64,000 nt of DNA from Neoroseomonas marina (GCF_012927745.1 NZ_JABBKX010000003.1:1-64000), one strand, 5' to 3'; counted from the stretch's first letter, positions 40,235-49,486 are shown. Made by a program: numbers and translations. Notes: generated from the letters alone by a model not told the origin.

Positions 40235-41797
40235 CTAGGCCTCTCCGCGCTCCGCCAGCAGGCGCTTCACCTCGTTCTTCGGCACCTTGCCGTAGCCCGA
40301 CCGCGGCAAGGCATCCCACAGCACTACCTTCGACGGCCACTTGTAGCGGCCCAGCCGCCCGTCGAGATGCGCCATCACGGCAGCGGGATCGATCGCGGCA
40401 CCTTCCGCGGGCACCAGCACCGCCACGCCCGTCTCGCCCCATTTTTCGTGCGGCACGCCGACGACGCAGGCCTCGGCGACGCCGGGGAAGGTCAGCAGCA
40501 CCTCCTCCACCTCGCGCGGATACACGTTCGACCCGCCCGAAATGTACATGTCCGACTGCCGCCCGGTGATCGTCAGGAAGCCCCGCGCGTCGAGATGCCC
40601 GAGGTCGCCGGTATGGAACCATCCGCCGGCGAAGGCTTTCTCATTGGCCGCCGGGTTCTGGAAGTAGCCGGCCATGACGGCGGGGCCGCGGATGCAGATC
40701 TCCCCGGTCTCGTTCGCCGGCAGGCGACGGTTCTCGCCATCGAGGATCGCGATCTCGATCCCCGTGCGCGGATACCCGCAGGACCCGATCGGGAAGGCGG
40801 GATCATCCTCGATGCTGTGCCACTCCGGCGGCAGCACGGTGATGTTCCCCGTCACCTCGCCGAGGCCGAAATACTGCACCAGGCACGGCCCGAGCTTGCG
40901 CAGCGCGTGCTTCTGGTCCTCGCGGTACATCGGCGCGCCTGCATAGATGACATGCCGCAGCGAGGAATGGTCGTGCGCATCCACGCTCGCATCGCGGCAG
41001 AGCGCGTTCAGGATCGTCGGCACCGTGAACATGTTGCTGACGCGGTGCTTCTCCACCAGCCGCCAGGCCTCGGGCACGTCCAGCCGCTCCCCCGGCATCA
41101 GCACCGACACAGCCCCGCGCGCAACCTGCGCCATCGCGTGGATCCCCGCCCCGTGCGACAGCGGCGCCACGACCAGCGAGGCATCGTGGTGGCTCAGCCC
41201 CGGCATCAGGTCCGCGATGTGGTTCACCACCACGAAGGCGAGCTGCCCGTGCGTCAGCGTCCCGCCCTTCGGCCGCCCGGTCGTGCCGGAGGTGTAGAAC
41301 AGCCAGGCCGGATGGTCGCGGTCGACATTGGCGGTCTCGGTGACGGGTGCGGCGCGGCCTTCCTCGACCAGGTCGTCCCAGGACAGACCGGCACCCTCCC
41401 CGATGGCGACCTCCAGGATGCAGGCCGCATTCTCAGCCTTCGCGGCGGAGCGGTGCTCCGGAAAGCCGGTGTCGACGATATGCGCCCGGCAGGCGGCATT
41501 GGCGGCGAGGAAGGCGGCCTCCGGCGGGCTCAGGCGGAAATTGGTCGGCACCCAGACCGCGCCGATCAGCCAGCAGGCCCAGCAGGATTCGAAGATGGCG
41601 TTGCCATTGCGGGCATGGACCATGACCCGATCGCCCTGGCCGATGCCGCGCGCCCGCAACGCGCCGGCCGCGGCCTGCACGCGCTCGGCGATCCGCGCCC
41701 AGGACCAGCTGGCATCCCGCCACACCAGCCCCGGTCGGTCGGGCAGCCGCCGCGCCGTCTGCAGCAGCAGGCTCGCCAGGTTCGAGGTCGGGATCAT
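40235..41797 (-). CDS. AMP-dependent acyl-CoA synthetase/ligase
   Basis: A 520-residue ANL-superfamily enzyme that activates a carboxylate with ATP and joins it to CoA. Motifs in order: FYTSGTTGRPKGG near 175 (ATP binding), FGLGEVTGN near 298, GWFHTGDLG near 395, GRQSDMYISGGSNVYPRE near 412 and catalytic Lys in GKVPKNEV near 505. GGAAGGAA precedes the ATG. It is divergent from the second TRAP receptor with a 155-nt control region, so it may activate the acid imported by that system. Substrate class (fatty, aromatic or dicarboxylic) is not decided. Confidence 0.9.
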   Translation of the reverse strand: MIPTSNLASLLLQTARRLPDRPGLVWRDASWSWARIAERVQAAAGALRARGIGQGDRVMVHARNGNAIFESCWACWLIGAVWVPTNFRLSPPEAAFLAANAACRAHIVDTGFPEHRSAAKAENAACILEVAIGEGAGLSWDDLVEEGRAAPVTETANVDRDHPAWLFYTSGTTGRPKGGTLTHGQLAFVVVNHIADLMPGLSHHDASLVVAPLSHGAGIHAMAQVARGAVSVLMPGERLDVPEAWRLVEKHRVSNMFTVPTILNALCRDASVDAHDHSSLRHVIYAGAPMYREDQKHALRKLGPCLVQYFGLGEVTGNITVLPPEWHSIEDDPAFPIGSCGYPRTGIEIAILDGENRRLPANETGEICIRGPAVMAGYFQNPAANEKAFAGGWFHTGDLGHLDARGFLTITGRQSDMYISGGSNVYPREVEEVLLTFPGVAEACVVGVPHEKWGETGVAVLVPAEGAAIDPAAVMAHLDGRLGRYKWPSKVVLWDALPRSGYGKVPKNEVKRLLAERGEA

Positions 41798-41845
41798 GCG
41801 GCGTTCCTTCCTGATCCCCCCGATCTGCACCGGCCCGCCCAGGCC

Positions 41846-41876
41846 GGCAAGCGCGGGAGACGGCTTGCCCGCAAGC
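41846..41876. promoter_or_regulatory. Candidate operator with three half-sites
   Basis: In the divergent gap between the acyl-CoA synthetase and TRAP receptor genes, GGCAAGC (41846-41852) and GCTTGCC (41863-41869) form a 7-bp dyad, and GCTTGC-CC-GCAAGC (41863-41876) forms a second overlapping one. Three related half-sites so close together look like a regulator-binding array; which protein binds is unknown. Confidence 0.35.
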
Positions 41877-41952
41877 CCTGAGCCGGGCCAGTCTTGACCG
41901 GAAGCGCCGGAACGGCGCGCCGACGCCATGGCCGTCAGGGAGATAACGCCAG

Positions 41953-43005
41953 ATGACCGAGTCACGCATGGGCGCCTCGCGCCGTTCGCTGCTGCTGGGC
42001 GCCGCCGGGGCGGGCCTGGCGCTGCCCTACGCCGCACGGGCGCAGCAGTACCGGCCCGAGTACAAGCTGTCGGTCGTCGGCAACCGCCCGATCCCCTTCG
42101 CCGAGGGCGCCTTCCAGTGGGCGGAACTCGTGACCCAGCGTTCGGGTGGCCGGATCAACGTGAAGGTCTATCCGGGCAGCCAGCTGGTCGGCGGCGACCA
42201 GACGCGCGAACTCGTCGCGATGCGCCAGGGCGTGATCGACTTCTCGGTCTTCAGCACCATCAACATCGCTCCGCAGGTGCGCGAGGTCGGGCTGTTCCAG
42301 CTCCCCTTCCTGATGCCCGACCACAAGGCCTTCGACGCGCTGATCCGCGGCGAGGTCGGCCGCGACATCTTCGGCGTGATGGAACGGCGCGAGGTCGTCC
42401 CCCTCGCCTGGGGCGAGAACGGCTTCCGCGAGATCTCCAACTCCAAGCACGCGATCCGCACGCCGGCCGACATGCGCGGCCTCAAGATCCGCTTCGCCGC
42501 CGGCGCCATCTTCACCGACATCTACCAGGCGCTGGGCGCCAACCCGGTGCAGATGTCCTTCGCCGACCTGCAGCCGGCCCTTTCCACCGGCGCGGTCGAC
42601 GGGCAGGAGAACCCGATCAACCTCTTCCTCGCCTTCCGCATGGACACGCTGGCGCAGAAGCACCTGACGGTGTGGAACTACGTCAACGACCCGCTGATCT
42701 TCTGCCTATCGCGCACCGTCTGGAACTCCTTCAACGACGCCGACAAGCAGCTGGTCCGCGAATGCGCCGAGGAAGCCGGGCGCAACCAGATCGCGCTGAC
42801 GCGCCGTGGCCTCGGGCTCGATGGCGGGGATGACGCCTCCATCCGCGAACTCCGCACCCGCGGCGTCGAGGTCACGGCCCTGACGGCCCAGGAGAAGGCC
42901 GCCTTCGCGCAGGCGACGCGTCCGGTCTACGACAAGTGGGCCCAGACCGTGGGCGCCGACCTCGTCCGCAAGGCCGAGGCCGCCATCCGCGCCGCGTCGG
43001 CCTGA
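41953..43005 (+). CDS. TRAP transporter receptor (DctP-like)
   Basis: A 350-residue periplasmic receptor of the second TRAP system. The twin-Arg-like start (SRRSLLLGAAGAG) is followed by a cleavage region near residue 31 (AARAQ). The carboxylate-binding Arg region ADMRGLKIRFAAG near 175 and the block FADLQPALSTGAVDGQENP near 200 are diagnostic. It starts the plus-strand operon with DctQ and DctM. The two receptors in this region differ considerably in sequence and should have different ligands. Confidence 0.92.
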   Translation: MTESRMGASRRSLLLGAAGAGLALPYAARAQQYRPEYKLSVVGNRPIPFAEGAFQWAELVTQRSGGRINVKVYPGSQLVGGDQTRELVAMRQGVIDFSVFSTINIAPQVREVGLFQLPFLMPDHKAFDALIRGEVGRDIFGVMERREVVPLAWGENGFREISNSKHAIRTPADMRGLKIRFAAGAIFTDIYQALGANPVQMSFADLQPALSTGAVDGQENPINLFLAFRMDTLAQKHLTVWNYVNDPLIFCLSRTVWNSFNDADKQLVRECAEEAGRNQIALTRRGLGLDGGDDASIRELRTRGVEVTALTAQEKAAFAQATRPVYDKWAQTVGADLVRKAEAAIRAASA

Positions 43006-43006
43006 G

Positions 43007-43516
43007 GTGAGCGCCGAGCCCGATCCGACCGCGGAGCGGATCAACCCGCGCACGCGGGTGCCGCTCCGCATCGAGGAAGTGCTGGTCGCCGCCGCGATGG
43101 GGGCGATGGTGCTGATCACCTCCGCCAATGTGGTGACGCGCTACCTGACGAACGTCTCGCTCGCCTTCACCGAGGAGTATTCGGTGGCGCTGATGGTGGT
43201 CGTGGCGCTGCTCGGCACCGCCATCGCCACGGCGACGGGGCGGCACATCCGGATCGGGGTCCTTGTCGACGGCCGCTCGCCGCGCGTCCGCCGCGTGGCG
43301 GAAGGGATCGCGATGGTGCTCACCATCATCTGCTTCGCGCTGCTGGCCTGGTACGGCACGCTGCTCGCCTACGACGAGTATCGCTTCGAGGTGCTGTCCA
43401 ACGGGCTCGGGCATCCGAACTGGCTCTACACCGGCTGGCTGCCGCTGCTGTCGGTCGTGGTCATGGCCCGTGCGGCGGGGCGGCTGATGCGCCTGCTGCA
43501 GGGCGAGGAGGGCTGA
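43007..43516 (+). CDS. TRAP transporter small permease (DctQ-like)
   Basis: A 169-residue membrane protein with four helices; SLAFTEEYSVALMVVVALLG near residue 51 and RHIRIGVLVDG near 80 are DctQ landmarks. GTG at 43007 is the start, 1 nt after the receptor stop, and GGCCTGAG is the only nearby purine stretch, so expression is probably coupled. It pairs with the DctM-like protein 4 nt downstream. Confidence 0.9.
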   Translation: MSAEPDPTAERINPRTRVPLRIEEVLVAAAMGAMVLITSANVVTRYLTNVSLAFTEEYSVALMVVVALLGTAIATATGRHIRIGVLVDGRSPRVRRVAEGIAMVLTIICFALLAWYGTLLAYDEYRFEVLSNGLGHPNWLYTGWLPLLSVVVMARAAGRLMRLLQGEEG

Positions 43517-43520
43517 GACC

Positions 43521-44807
43521 GTGATCGGCGTCGTCCTCTTCGCGATCTTCACCATCCTCCTCCTCGGCGGGGTACCGATCGCGGTCGCCCTCGGACTTGC
43601 CGGCGCGACGGCGATCGCGCTGGCGGACCAGTCCATGTTCGCCATGCCGACCAACGTCTACGCCGGCATCGCGAAGTATCCGCTGATGGCGATCCCGATG
43701 TTCGTGCTCGTCGGCAGCGTCTTCGACCGGACCGGCGTGGCGCTGCGACTTGTCCGCTTCGCGACCGCCTTGGTCGGTGCCGGGCGCGGCGCGCTGGCCT
43801 CGGTCGCCGTGCTGGTGGCGATGGTGATCGGCGGCATCTCGGGCTCGGGGCCGGCCACCTCGGCCGCGGTCGGCCAGGTGGTGACGCGCTCCATGGTGAA
43901 GGACGGCTATCCCCGCCCCTTCATCGCCGCGACGGTCGGCGCGGCGGCGGCGACGGACATCCTGATCCCGCCCTCCATCGCCTTCATCATCTATGCCGTG
44001 CTGGTGCCGGGCGTCTCGGTGCCGGCGATCTTCATGGCGGGCATGTTCCCCGGCATCCTCGCCGGCTTCGCCATCATCGTGCCGATCGTCATCATCTCCA
44101 TGCTGAAGGATTTCGGCGGCAAGGCGCGGAGCGACGAACGTCTGCGCGTCTGGCAGACCTTCAAGGAGGCGATCTGGGGCCTGATGGCCCCGGTCGTGAT
44201 CCTGGGCGCCATGCGCTCGGGTTTCGTGACGCCGACCGAGGCAGCCGTCCTCGCCGTGGCCTATGGCTTGTTCGTCGGCTTCGTCATCTACCGCAGCCTC
44301 ACGCTGCGCGACTGCTACGAGATGCTGGTCGAGGCCGGGGAGCTCTCGGCCGTCATCCTGATCGTGGTCTCGCTGGCGAGCGTCTTCGCCTGGTCGACGG
44401 CCACGCTCGGCATCGTTCAGCCGATCGCTGCCTGGATCGTCGGGCTCGGACTGGGCGAGTACGGCACCATCGCGCTGCTGATGCTGGTGCTGATCGTCAT
44501 CGGGATGTTCCTCGACGGCGTCTCGACCTTCCTGATCCTGCTGCCGGTGCTGATCCCGATCGCCAACAGCTTCCACTGGGACCTGACCTGGTTCGGCGTC
44601 ATCCTCACCATGAAGATCGCGATCGGGCAGTTCACCCCGCCCATGGCGGTGAACCTGATGGTGTCCTGCCGCATCGCTGGAGTGGGGATGGAAAGCACCA
44701 TCCCCTGGGTGGTGTGGATGATCCTCGCGATGTTCGTCGCCCTCGCCCTCGTCGTGGGCTTCCCCGGCATCGCACTATGGCTGCCGCATGCGATGGGGCT
44801 CAGCTAG
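43521..44807 (+). CDS. TRAP transporter large permease (DctM-like)
   Basis: A 428-residue membrane protein of about 12 helices. YPLMAIPMFVLVGSVFDRTG near residue 54, IGGISGSGPATSAAVGQ near 103 and IGQFTPPMAVNLMVSCRIAG near 374 are the DctM signatures. It starts with GTG 4 nt after the small-subunit stop and has GAGGAGGG just upstream. Its end overlaps the convergent TTT receptor gene by 8 nt. Confidence 0.93.
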   Translation: MIGVVLFAIFTILLLGGVPIAVALGLAGATAIALADQSMFAMPTNVYAGIAKYPLMAIPMFVLVGSVFDRTGVALRLVRFATALVGAGRGALASVAVLVAMVIGGISGSGPATSAAVGQVVTRSMVKDGYPRPFIAATVGAAAATDILIPPSIAFIIYAVLVPGVSVPAIFMAGMFPGILAGFAIIVPIVIISMLKDFGGKARSDERLRVWQTFKEAIWGLMAPVVILGAMRSGFVTPTEAAVLAVAYGLFVGFVIYRSLTLRDCYEMLVEAGELSAVILIVVSLASVFAWSTATLGIVQPIAAWIVGLGLGEYGTIALLMLVLIVIGMFLDGVSTFLILLPVLIPIANSFHWDLTWFGVILTMKIAIGQFTPPMAVNLMVSCRIAGVGMESTIPWVVWMILAMFVALALVVGFPGIALWLPHAMGLS

Positions 44808-45780
44808 CGCGGAGCCCCAGTTCGCGCACGGTCCGCTTCTCCTCCTCGTTCTGCATCATCGCCGCGGTCGCGTAGTCCTCGGTGTTGAGGTAGCGCACCG
44901 GCATGTCGAAGCGCGCGATGGTCGCGAGGTGCGCGGGGTCATAGAGCGCCTCCCTGAACGCGTCGTGCAGCACGCGCACCACGGCAGGATCCATGCTGCG
45001 CGGCCCAGCGATGCCGTAGGTGCTCTCCCCCAGCACGTCGAAGCCGGCCTCGCGAAAGGTCGGGACATTGGGGAAGCGCGCGGCGCGCTCGCTCATCCAC
45101 ACGCCGAGCGGCCGCACGCGGCCTTCCAGGGCCATGTCCGCCCAGGCGCTGGTCTCGGCCGAGAAATGGATGTCCCCCGACAGCAGCGCCTGCAGGTTCG
45201 GCGCGGCGCCACGGAAGGGCACCGCCACCCACTCGATCCCGGCCAGCCGCGCGAAGCGCGTCATCTGGACATCGGTCGTATTGGCGCCCGGCGTGCCGTA
45301 GCTCAGCTTGCCGGGATTGGCCCGCGCATAGGCCACCAGGTCCTGCATCGAGTGCCACGGCGCATCCGGCCGCACCACGACGCCCCCCATGTACCCCACC
45401 AGCCGGATGATCCAGGAAAAGTCCCGCGTCGGATCCCACTGCGGCCGGTCCACCATTGCCGGCATGCGGAAGACGCCGTTCGGCATCTGGCCGAGCGTGT
45501 AGCCGTCGGGCCGCGCCTCCTTCGCCATGTACAGGGCGCCGAGCGTCCCGGAAGCCCCCGGCCGGTTCTCGACCACCACGGTCTGCCCCAGCCGGCGGGA
45601 CGCCTGGTCGCAGACGGATCGCATCTGGATGTCCGTCGCACCGCCGGGCGTCCAGGGCACCAGCATGCGGATGGGGCGGTCGGGATAGCGTCCCTGCTGC
45701 GCAAGGGACGGGCGGGCCAAAAGCGACGCGCCGCCGGCCAGCAGGATGGCACGGCGGCGCGATATCGACGCCTGGGGCAT
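44800..45780 (-). CDS. TTT-type periplasmic receptor (Bug/TctC family)
   Basis: A 326-residue solute-binding protein. The RR-containing signal peptide (ISRRRAILLAGGASLL) ends near residue 28. YPDRPIRMLVPWTPGGATD, VVENRPGASGTLGA and RPDGYTLGQ near 92 are the Bug-family landmarks. GGAGGAAG precedes the ATG. No TctA/TctB genes are nearby. The second such receptor in the window (18361) is only a distant relative within the family. Confidence 0.92.
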   Translation of the reverse strand: MPQASISRRRAILLAGGASLLARPSLAQQGRYPDRPIRMLVPWTPGGATDIQMRSVCDQASRRLGQTVVVENRPGASGTLGALYMAKEARPDGYTLGQMPNGVFRMPAMVDRPQWDPTRDFSWIIRLVGYMGGVVVRPDAPWHSMQDLVAYARANPGKLSYGTPGANTTDVQMTRFARLAGIEWVAVPFRGAAPNLQALLSGDIHFSAETSAWADMALEGRVRPLGVWMSERAARFPNVPTFREAGFDVLGESTYGIAGPRSMDPAVVRVLHDAFREALYDPAHLATIARFDMPVRYLNTEDYATAAMMQNEEEKRTVRELGLRAS

Positions 45781-45835
45781 GCGCTTCCTCCGGAACTCTT
45801 CTTGTCCGGAAACGCTAGCACGCGCCCTGTGCGGA

Positions 45836-45855
45836 CCGGGGAAGGAAATCCCCGG
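45836..45855 (-). terminator. Weak terminator after the peroxiredoxin gene
   Basis: A 7-bp perfect stem CCGGGGA-AGGAAA-TCCCCGG lies 11 nt after the peroxiredoxin stop on the minus strand. No clear T-run follows. Confidence 0.4.
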
Positions 45856-45866
45856 CCCTCGGTGGG

Positions 45867-46529
45867 TCAGCCCTGCGGCTGCGGCACGATGCGAAGGTAG
45901 GGCTTGGGCTCCTTCCAGCCGGCCGGGAAGAGTTTCTTCGCATCCTCGTTGTTGACCGAGCCCGCGATGATCACGTCCTGCCCATGCTTCCAGTTCGCCG
46001 GCGTCGCGACCTTGTGCTTCGCCGTGAGCTGGAGGCTGTCGAGCAGGCGCAGCACCTCGTCGAAGTTGCGGCCGGCCGTCATCGGATAGGCGAGGTAGGC
46101 CTTCACCTGCTTGTCCGGCCCGATGAAGACGACGACGCGCACGGTCTGGTTGGTCGCTGCCGTGCGGCCCTCCGAGGTCGTGCCCGCATCCGCCGGCAGC
46201 ATGCCGTAGAGCTTCGACACCTCGAGCGAGGGATCGCCGATCATCGGATAGGTCACGGCATGGCCGGTCACCTCCGCGATGTCCCCTTCCCACTTGAGAT
46301 GGCTTTCGACGGGATCGACGCTGAGGCCGATGATCTTGCAGTTGCGCTTGTCGAATTCCGGCTTCAGCCCGGCCATGGTGCCGAGCTCGGTCGTGCAGAC
46401 CGGGGTGAAGTCCTTCGGATGGCTGAACAGGATCGCCCAGCCGTTGCCGATCCACTCATGGAAGCGGATGCGTCCCTGCGTGGTGTCGGCTTCGAAATCC
46501 GGGGCCGTCTGGCCGATGGCGATGGTCAT
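45867..46529 (-). CDS. 1-Cys peroxiredoxin (Prx6-like)
   Basis: A 220-residue peroxiredoxin that reduces H2O2 and organic peroxides. The peroxidatic Cys45 lies in FTPVCTTE, and the long C-terminal domain (to 220 residues, with AGSVNNEDAKKLFP) is characteristic of the Prx6 subgroup. No second resolving Cys in the usual C-terminal place is seen; Cys64 in RNCKIIGLS is buried in a strand. AAAGGGAG precedes the ATG. It lies downstream of the E1 beta gene with a 140-nt gap and probably has its own promoter. Confidence 0.93.
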   Translation of the reverse strand: MTIAIGQTAPDFEADTTQGRIRFHEWIGNGWAILFSHPKDFTPVCTTELGTMAGLKPEFDKRNCKIIGLSVDPVESHLKWEGDIAEVTGHAVTYPMIGDPSLEVSKLYGMLPADAGTTSEGRTAATNQTVRVVVFIGPDKQVKAYLAYPMTAGRNFDEVLRLLDSLQLTAKHKVATPANWKHGQDVIIAGSVNNEDAKKLFPAGWKEPKPYLRIVPQPQG

Positions 46530-46669
46530 GGCGCACTCCCTTTGTGTCGCGTGCGGCGGCGGACCGCACCATGCAACGGCAAATCGCTCAAGAGAAATGT
46601 TCCCCTTTCAGCGGCCCGGCACGGAGGAGCATGCCATTCTCCCATTCCGCCGCAACACATCGCGTCGGT

Positions 46670-47632
46670 TCACCCGGCGACGCGTCGGATGGCCGCGGCG
46701 ACGCGGGTGGGCGACAGGCGGATGGAGTCCTCCAGCGGCGGGCTGAAGGGGATCGGGGCGCGCGGCGCGCCCAGGCGCTCGACCGCCTTCAGGCCACCCG
46801 GTCCCAAGGCTTCGACGACACGGGCCACCACCTCGGCCCCGAAGCCGGAGACGGTCACGGCCTCGTGCACCACCAGCAGGCGCGCGGTACGCTGGGCGGA
46901 GGCGATCACGGCGGCCTCGTCCCACGGCCAAAGGCTGCGCAGGTCGAAGACGTCGCAGGCGACGCCGCTTTCGCGCGCGGCCTGCTCGACGACCGGCACC
47001 ATGGCGGACCAGGTCACCACCGTGAGCGCATCTCCCTGCGCGGCCTGGCGGGCGACGCCGAAGGGGATCGGCGCGATCTCCGCCGGCACCTCGCCCTCCG
47101 CGGTCCAGAGGTTCTTCGGTTCCATCAGCACGACGGGATCGTCCGACCGCACGGCCGCCTTCAGCAGCCCGGCCGCATCCGCCGGCGTGCCGGGTGCCGC
47201 GACGACCAGGCCCGGGATATGCGTCAGCCAGGCTTCCAGGCACTGGCTGTGCTGCGCGGCCGAGTTCCGCCACATCCCCTGCGGCATCCGCACCACCAAC
47301 GCGGCACGCCCCTGCCCGCCGAACATGTAGCGGACCTTGGCGATCTGGCTGACGAGCTCATCCATCGCGCAGAGCGTGAAGTCCGCGATGCGCATCTCGA
47401 CCACCGGTCGCGTGCCGCACAGCGCGGCGCCAAGCCCCGCACCCATGATGGTGCTCTCGCTGATCGGGGTGGAGACGATGCGGTCGGTGCCGAACTCCTC
47501 GGACAGGCCCTTGTACTGGCCGAAGATGCCGCCCTGGACGAGGTCCTCGCCCAGCGCCCAGACCAGCGGGTCGCGGCGCATCTCCTCGGCGAGCGCGCGG
47601 CGCGCCGCCTCGGCGAAGGTCATGCGCGTCAT
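46670..47632 (-). CDS. 2-oxo acid/acetoin dehydrogenase E1 beta subunit
   Basis: A 320-residue transketolase-like subunit. GEDLVQGGIFGQYKGLSEEFG near residue 28, STPISESTIMGAGLGAAL near 53 and ADFTLCAMDELVSQIAKVR near 83 fit E1 beta proteins of pyruvate, acetoin or branched-chain 2-oxo acid dehydrogenases; HSQCLEAWLTHIPGL contains the conserved His. It pairs with the alpha subunit encoded just upstream (4-nt ATGA overlap). No E2 or E3 gene follows, so the pair may use a complex encoded elsewhere or work alone. Confidence 0.92.
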   Translation of the reverse strand: MTRMTFAEAARRALAEEMRRDPLVWALGEDLVQGGIFGQYKGLSEEFGTDRIVSTPISESTIMGAGLGAALCGTRPVVEMRIADFTLCAMDELVSQIAKVRYMFGGQGRAALVVRMPQGMWRNSAAQHSQCLEAWLTHIPGLVVAAPGTPADAAGLLKAAVRSDDPVVLMEPKNLWTAEGEVPAEIAPIPFGVARQAAQGDALTVVTWSAMVPVVEQAARESGVACDVFDLRSLWPWDEAAVIASAQRTARLLVVHEAVTVSGFGAEVVARVVEALGPGGLKAVERLGAPRAPIPFSPPLEDSIRLSPTRVAAAIRRVAG

Positions 47633-48594
47633 GCCGGTGCCCCCGCATCCTGGACATCGGTGAAGGCGGCGCCGGCGTCGGGCCAGGGCGCGGCCATGGC
47701 GGCGGCGCGGTGCCCGGCCATCTCGGCGGCCGCCTCGGCCTCGATGGCGGCGACTTCATCCGGATCGAGCAGCGCTGCCAGCCGGCGGATGCAGTCGCGG
47801 TCACGTGCCGCAGCCGCTTCCTCAGCCGGGCGGTACGCCGCCGCATCCGTGCCCGTGTGGCCCTCCCAGCGATAGCATTTCGCGTGCAGGAATTGCGGGC
47901 CACCACCGCCGCGGATGCGCGCGACGAGTTCCGCCGCCACCGCGTCGACCGCCAGCACGTCCTCTCCGTCCACGGCCGCGGCCGGCACGCCGCAGGCCTC
48001 GGCGCGCACCGCCGGCCCACCGCCCGCCGTCACCGCGCTGTTGCGCGTGAAGGCCGCGAAACCGTTGTCCTCGCAGACGAACAGCACCGGCAGGCGATAC
48101 AGCGCGGCCCAGTTCATCCCCTCGAGGAACGGTCCGCGATTGACCGCCCCGTCCCCGAAGAAGCAGGCGACGATCGCGTCCTCCTTCGTCAGCCGGATCG
48201 CCTGGGCCGCGCCGCAGGCGATCGGGATGCCCGCACCCACCACGCCGTTCGCGCCGAGCATCCCCACCGCGAAATCCGCGATGTGCATCGACCCGCCCTT
48301 CCCGCCGCAGGACCCGCCCGCGCGGCCGTGCAGTTCCAGCATCATCGCCCGCGCATCCGCGCCCTTGGCGATGGCGTGCCCATGCCCGCGATGCGTGGAG
48401 GTGATGCGATCCGCGCGCCGCAGGTTCGCGCAGACGCCGACCGCGACACCTTCCTGCCCGATCGAGGGATGCACCACGCCCGGCGCTTCCCCCGATCGCA
48501 TGGCGGCAACGGCCTCGCGCTCGAAGGCGCGGATGCGCGCCATGTCGCGCAGCATCGCGACCCGCCGCGCCGTCTCGTTGGACGCGCTGGACAT
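47629..48594 (-). CDS. 2-oxo acid/acetoin dehydrogenase E1 alpha subunit
   Basis: A 321-residue ThDP-binding subunit. The thiamine diphosphate motif runs from Gly147-Asp-Gly149 to Asn177 (CEDNGFA). The phosphorylation-loop region has RGHGHAIAKG, and GGKGGSMHIAD near 97 is typical of acetoin/pyruvate E1 alpha. GGGGAGGGGA precedes the ATG. It is divergent from the duplicated-domain gene with only 70 nt between. The substrate (pyruvate, acetoin or other) is not certain. Confidence 0.92.
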   Translation of the reverse strand: MSSASNETARRVAMLRDMARIRAFEREAVAAMRSGEAPGVVHPSIGQEGVAVGVCANLRRADRITSTHRGHGHAIAKGADARAMMLELHGRAGGSCGGKGGSMHIADFAVGMLGANGVVGAGIPIACGAAQAIRLTKEDAIVACFFGDGAVNRGPFLEGMNWAALYRLPVLFVCEDNGFAAFTRNSAVTAGGGPAVRAEACGVPAAAVDGEDVLAVDAVAAELVARIRGGGGPQFLHAKCYRWEGHTGTDAAAYRPAEEAAAARDRDCIRRLAALLDPDEVAAIEAEAAAEMAGHRAAAMAAPWPDAGAAFTDVQDAGAPA

Positions 48595-48664
48595 CCCGTC
48601 CCCTCCCCTGTTGCCAGCCCTTCCGGCGCGCTCTACTCCCGAAGCAGGGAGAGGAAACGCGGCC

Positions 48665-49486
48665 ATGCTGGACCGGCTCATCGTCGTCGACAGCGTCACC
48701 CGGCTGGGGCCGGAGGCGCAAGGGCGGGTCATCGTCGGCGGCTCCCATGGCGGGGTCTATGCGGCCTACCTGGCGGCCAAGGCCCGCGTCGCCGGCGTGC
48801 TGCTGAACGACGCCGGGCTCGGGCTCGATCGGGCTGGCATCGCGGGCCTCGACTACCTGCAGCCGCTCGGCATTCCGGCCGCCTGCTGCTCGCACCGCAG
48901 CGCGCGCATCGGGGATGGCTTCGACCTGCTCGGCCGCGGCATCGTCAGCCATGTGAACGCCGCGGCAGCGGCGCTGGGCGTGGAATCCGGCATGTGGTGC
49001 CGCGAGGCCGCGCGCCGCCTGGCCGCCGCGCCGGTGCCGGCAGTGGACGCGCCCGACAGCGTGGAATCGCGCTTCCCGGTCGCCGTGCCGGGCCGCGCCC
49101 GGGCCTCGGCCATGGACTCCAACTCGCTGATGATGCCCGACGACGACGGCACGGTCGTCGTCACCGGCAGCCATGGCGGTCTGCTCGGTGGAAGGCCCGA
49201 GACGGCCGCGCGCGCTGCCGTCTTCGCCGCGCTCTACAACGACGCCGATGGCGGCATCGACGGCGCGGGCTTCACGCGGCTGCCGGCGCTCGATGCGCGC
49301 GGCATCGCGGCCGCCACCTATTCCGCCTGGACGGCGCGGATCGGCGATGGGCGCTCCGCCGTCGAGACCGGCGTCGTCTCCTGCGTGAACCGCCGCGCCG
49401 CCGCGCTGGGCCTGAGGCCCGGCGGCACGGTGCGCGACGCCATCACCCTGCTGGCCGAAGCGATCGAGAAGGACCACCGCGCGTGA
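48665..49486 (+). CDS. Uncharacterised internally duplicated GSHGG protein
   Basis: I do not recognise this 273-residue protein. It is clearly a tandem duplication. Repeat 1 has VGGSHGG (24-30), LNDAGLGLDRAG (47-58), ARIGDG (80-85) and GIVSHVN (92-98) followed by AAALGVESG. Repeat 2 has VTGSHGG (166-172), YNDADGGIDGAG (191-202), ARIGDG (224-229) and GVVSCVN (236-242) followed by AAALGLRPG. Spacing is the same in both (32 residues NDA to ARIGDG, 18 on to the Asn). Its TGA overlaps the GTG of the ThDP-enzyme gene by 4 nt (GTGA), so the proteins probably work together. It could be a cofactor- or substrate-handling partner; this is inference. No signal peptide is seen. Confidence 0.8.
   Translation: MLDRLIVVDSVTRLGPEAQGRVIVGGSHGGVYAAYLAAKARVAGVLLNDAGLGLDRAGIAGLDYLQPLGIPAACCSHRSARIGDGFDLLGRGIVSHVNAAAAALGVESGMWCREAARRLAAAPVPAVDAPDSVESRFPVAVPGRARASAMDSNSLMMPDDDGTVVVTGSHGGLLGGRPETAARAAVFAALYNDADGGIDGAGFTRLPALDARGIAAATYSAWTARIGDGRSAVETGVVSCVNRRAAALGLRPGGTVRDAITLLAEAIEKDHRA

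Noticed and set aside
47710..49482. Long in-frame extension upstream of the ThDP enzyme
   Set aside because: It crosses the E1 alpha gene antisense and the GSHGG gene in another frame. The GTG at 49483 with its GTGA overlap is the sensible start.
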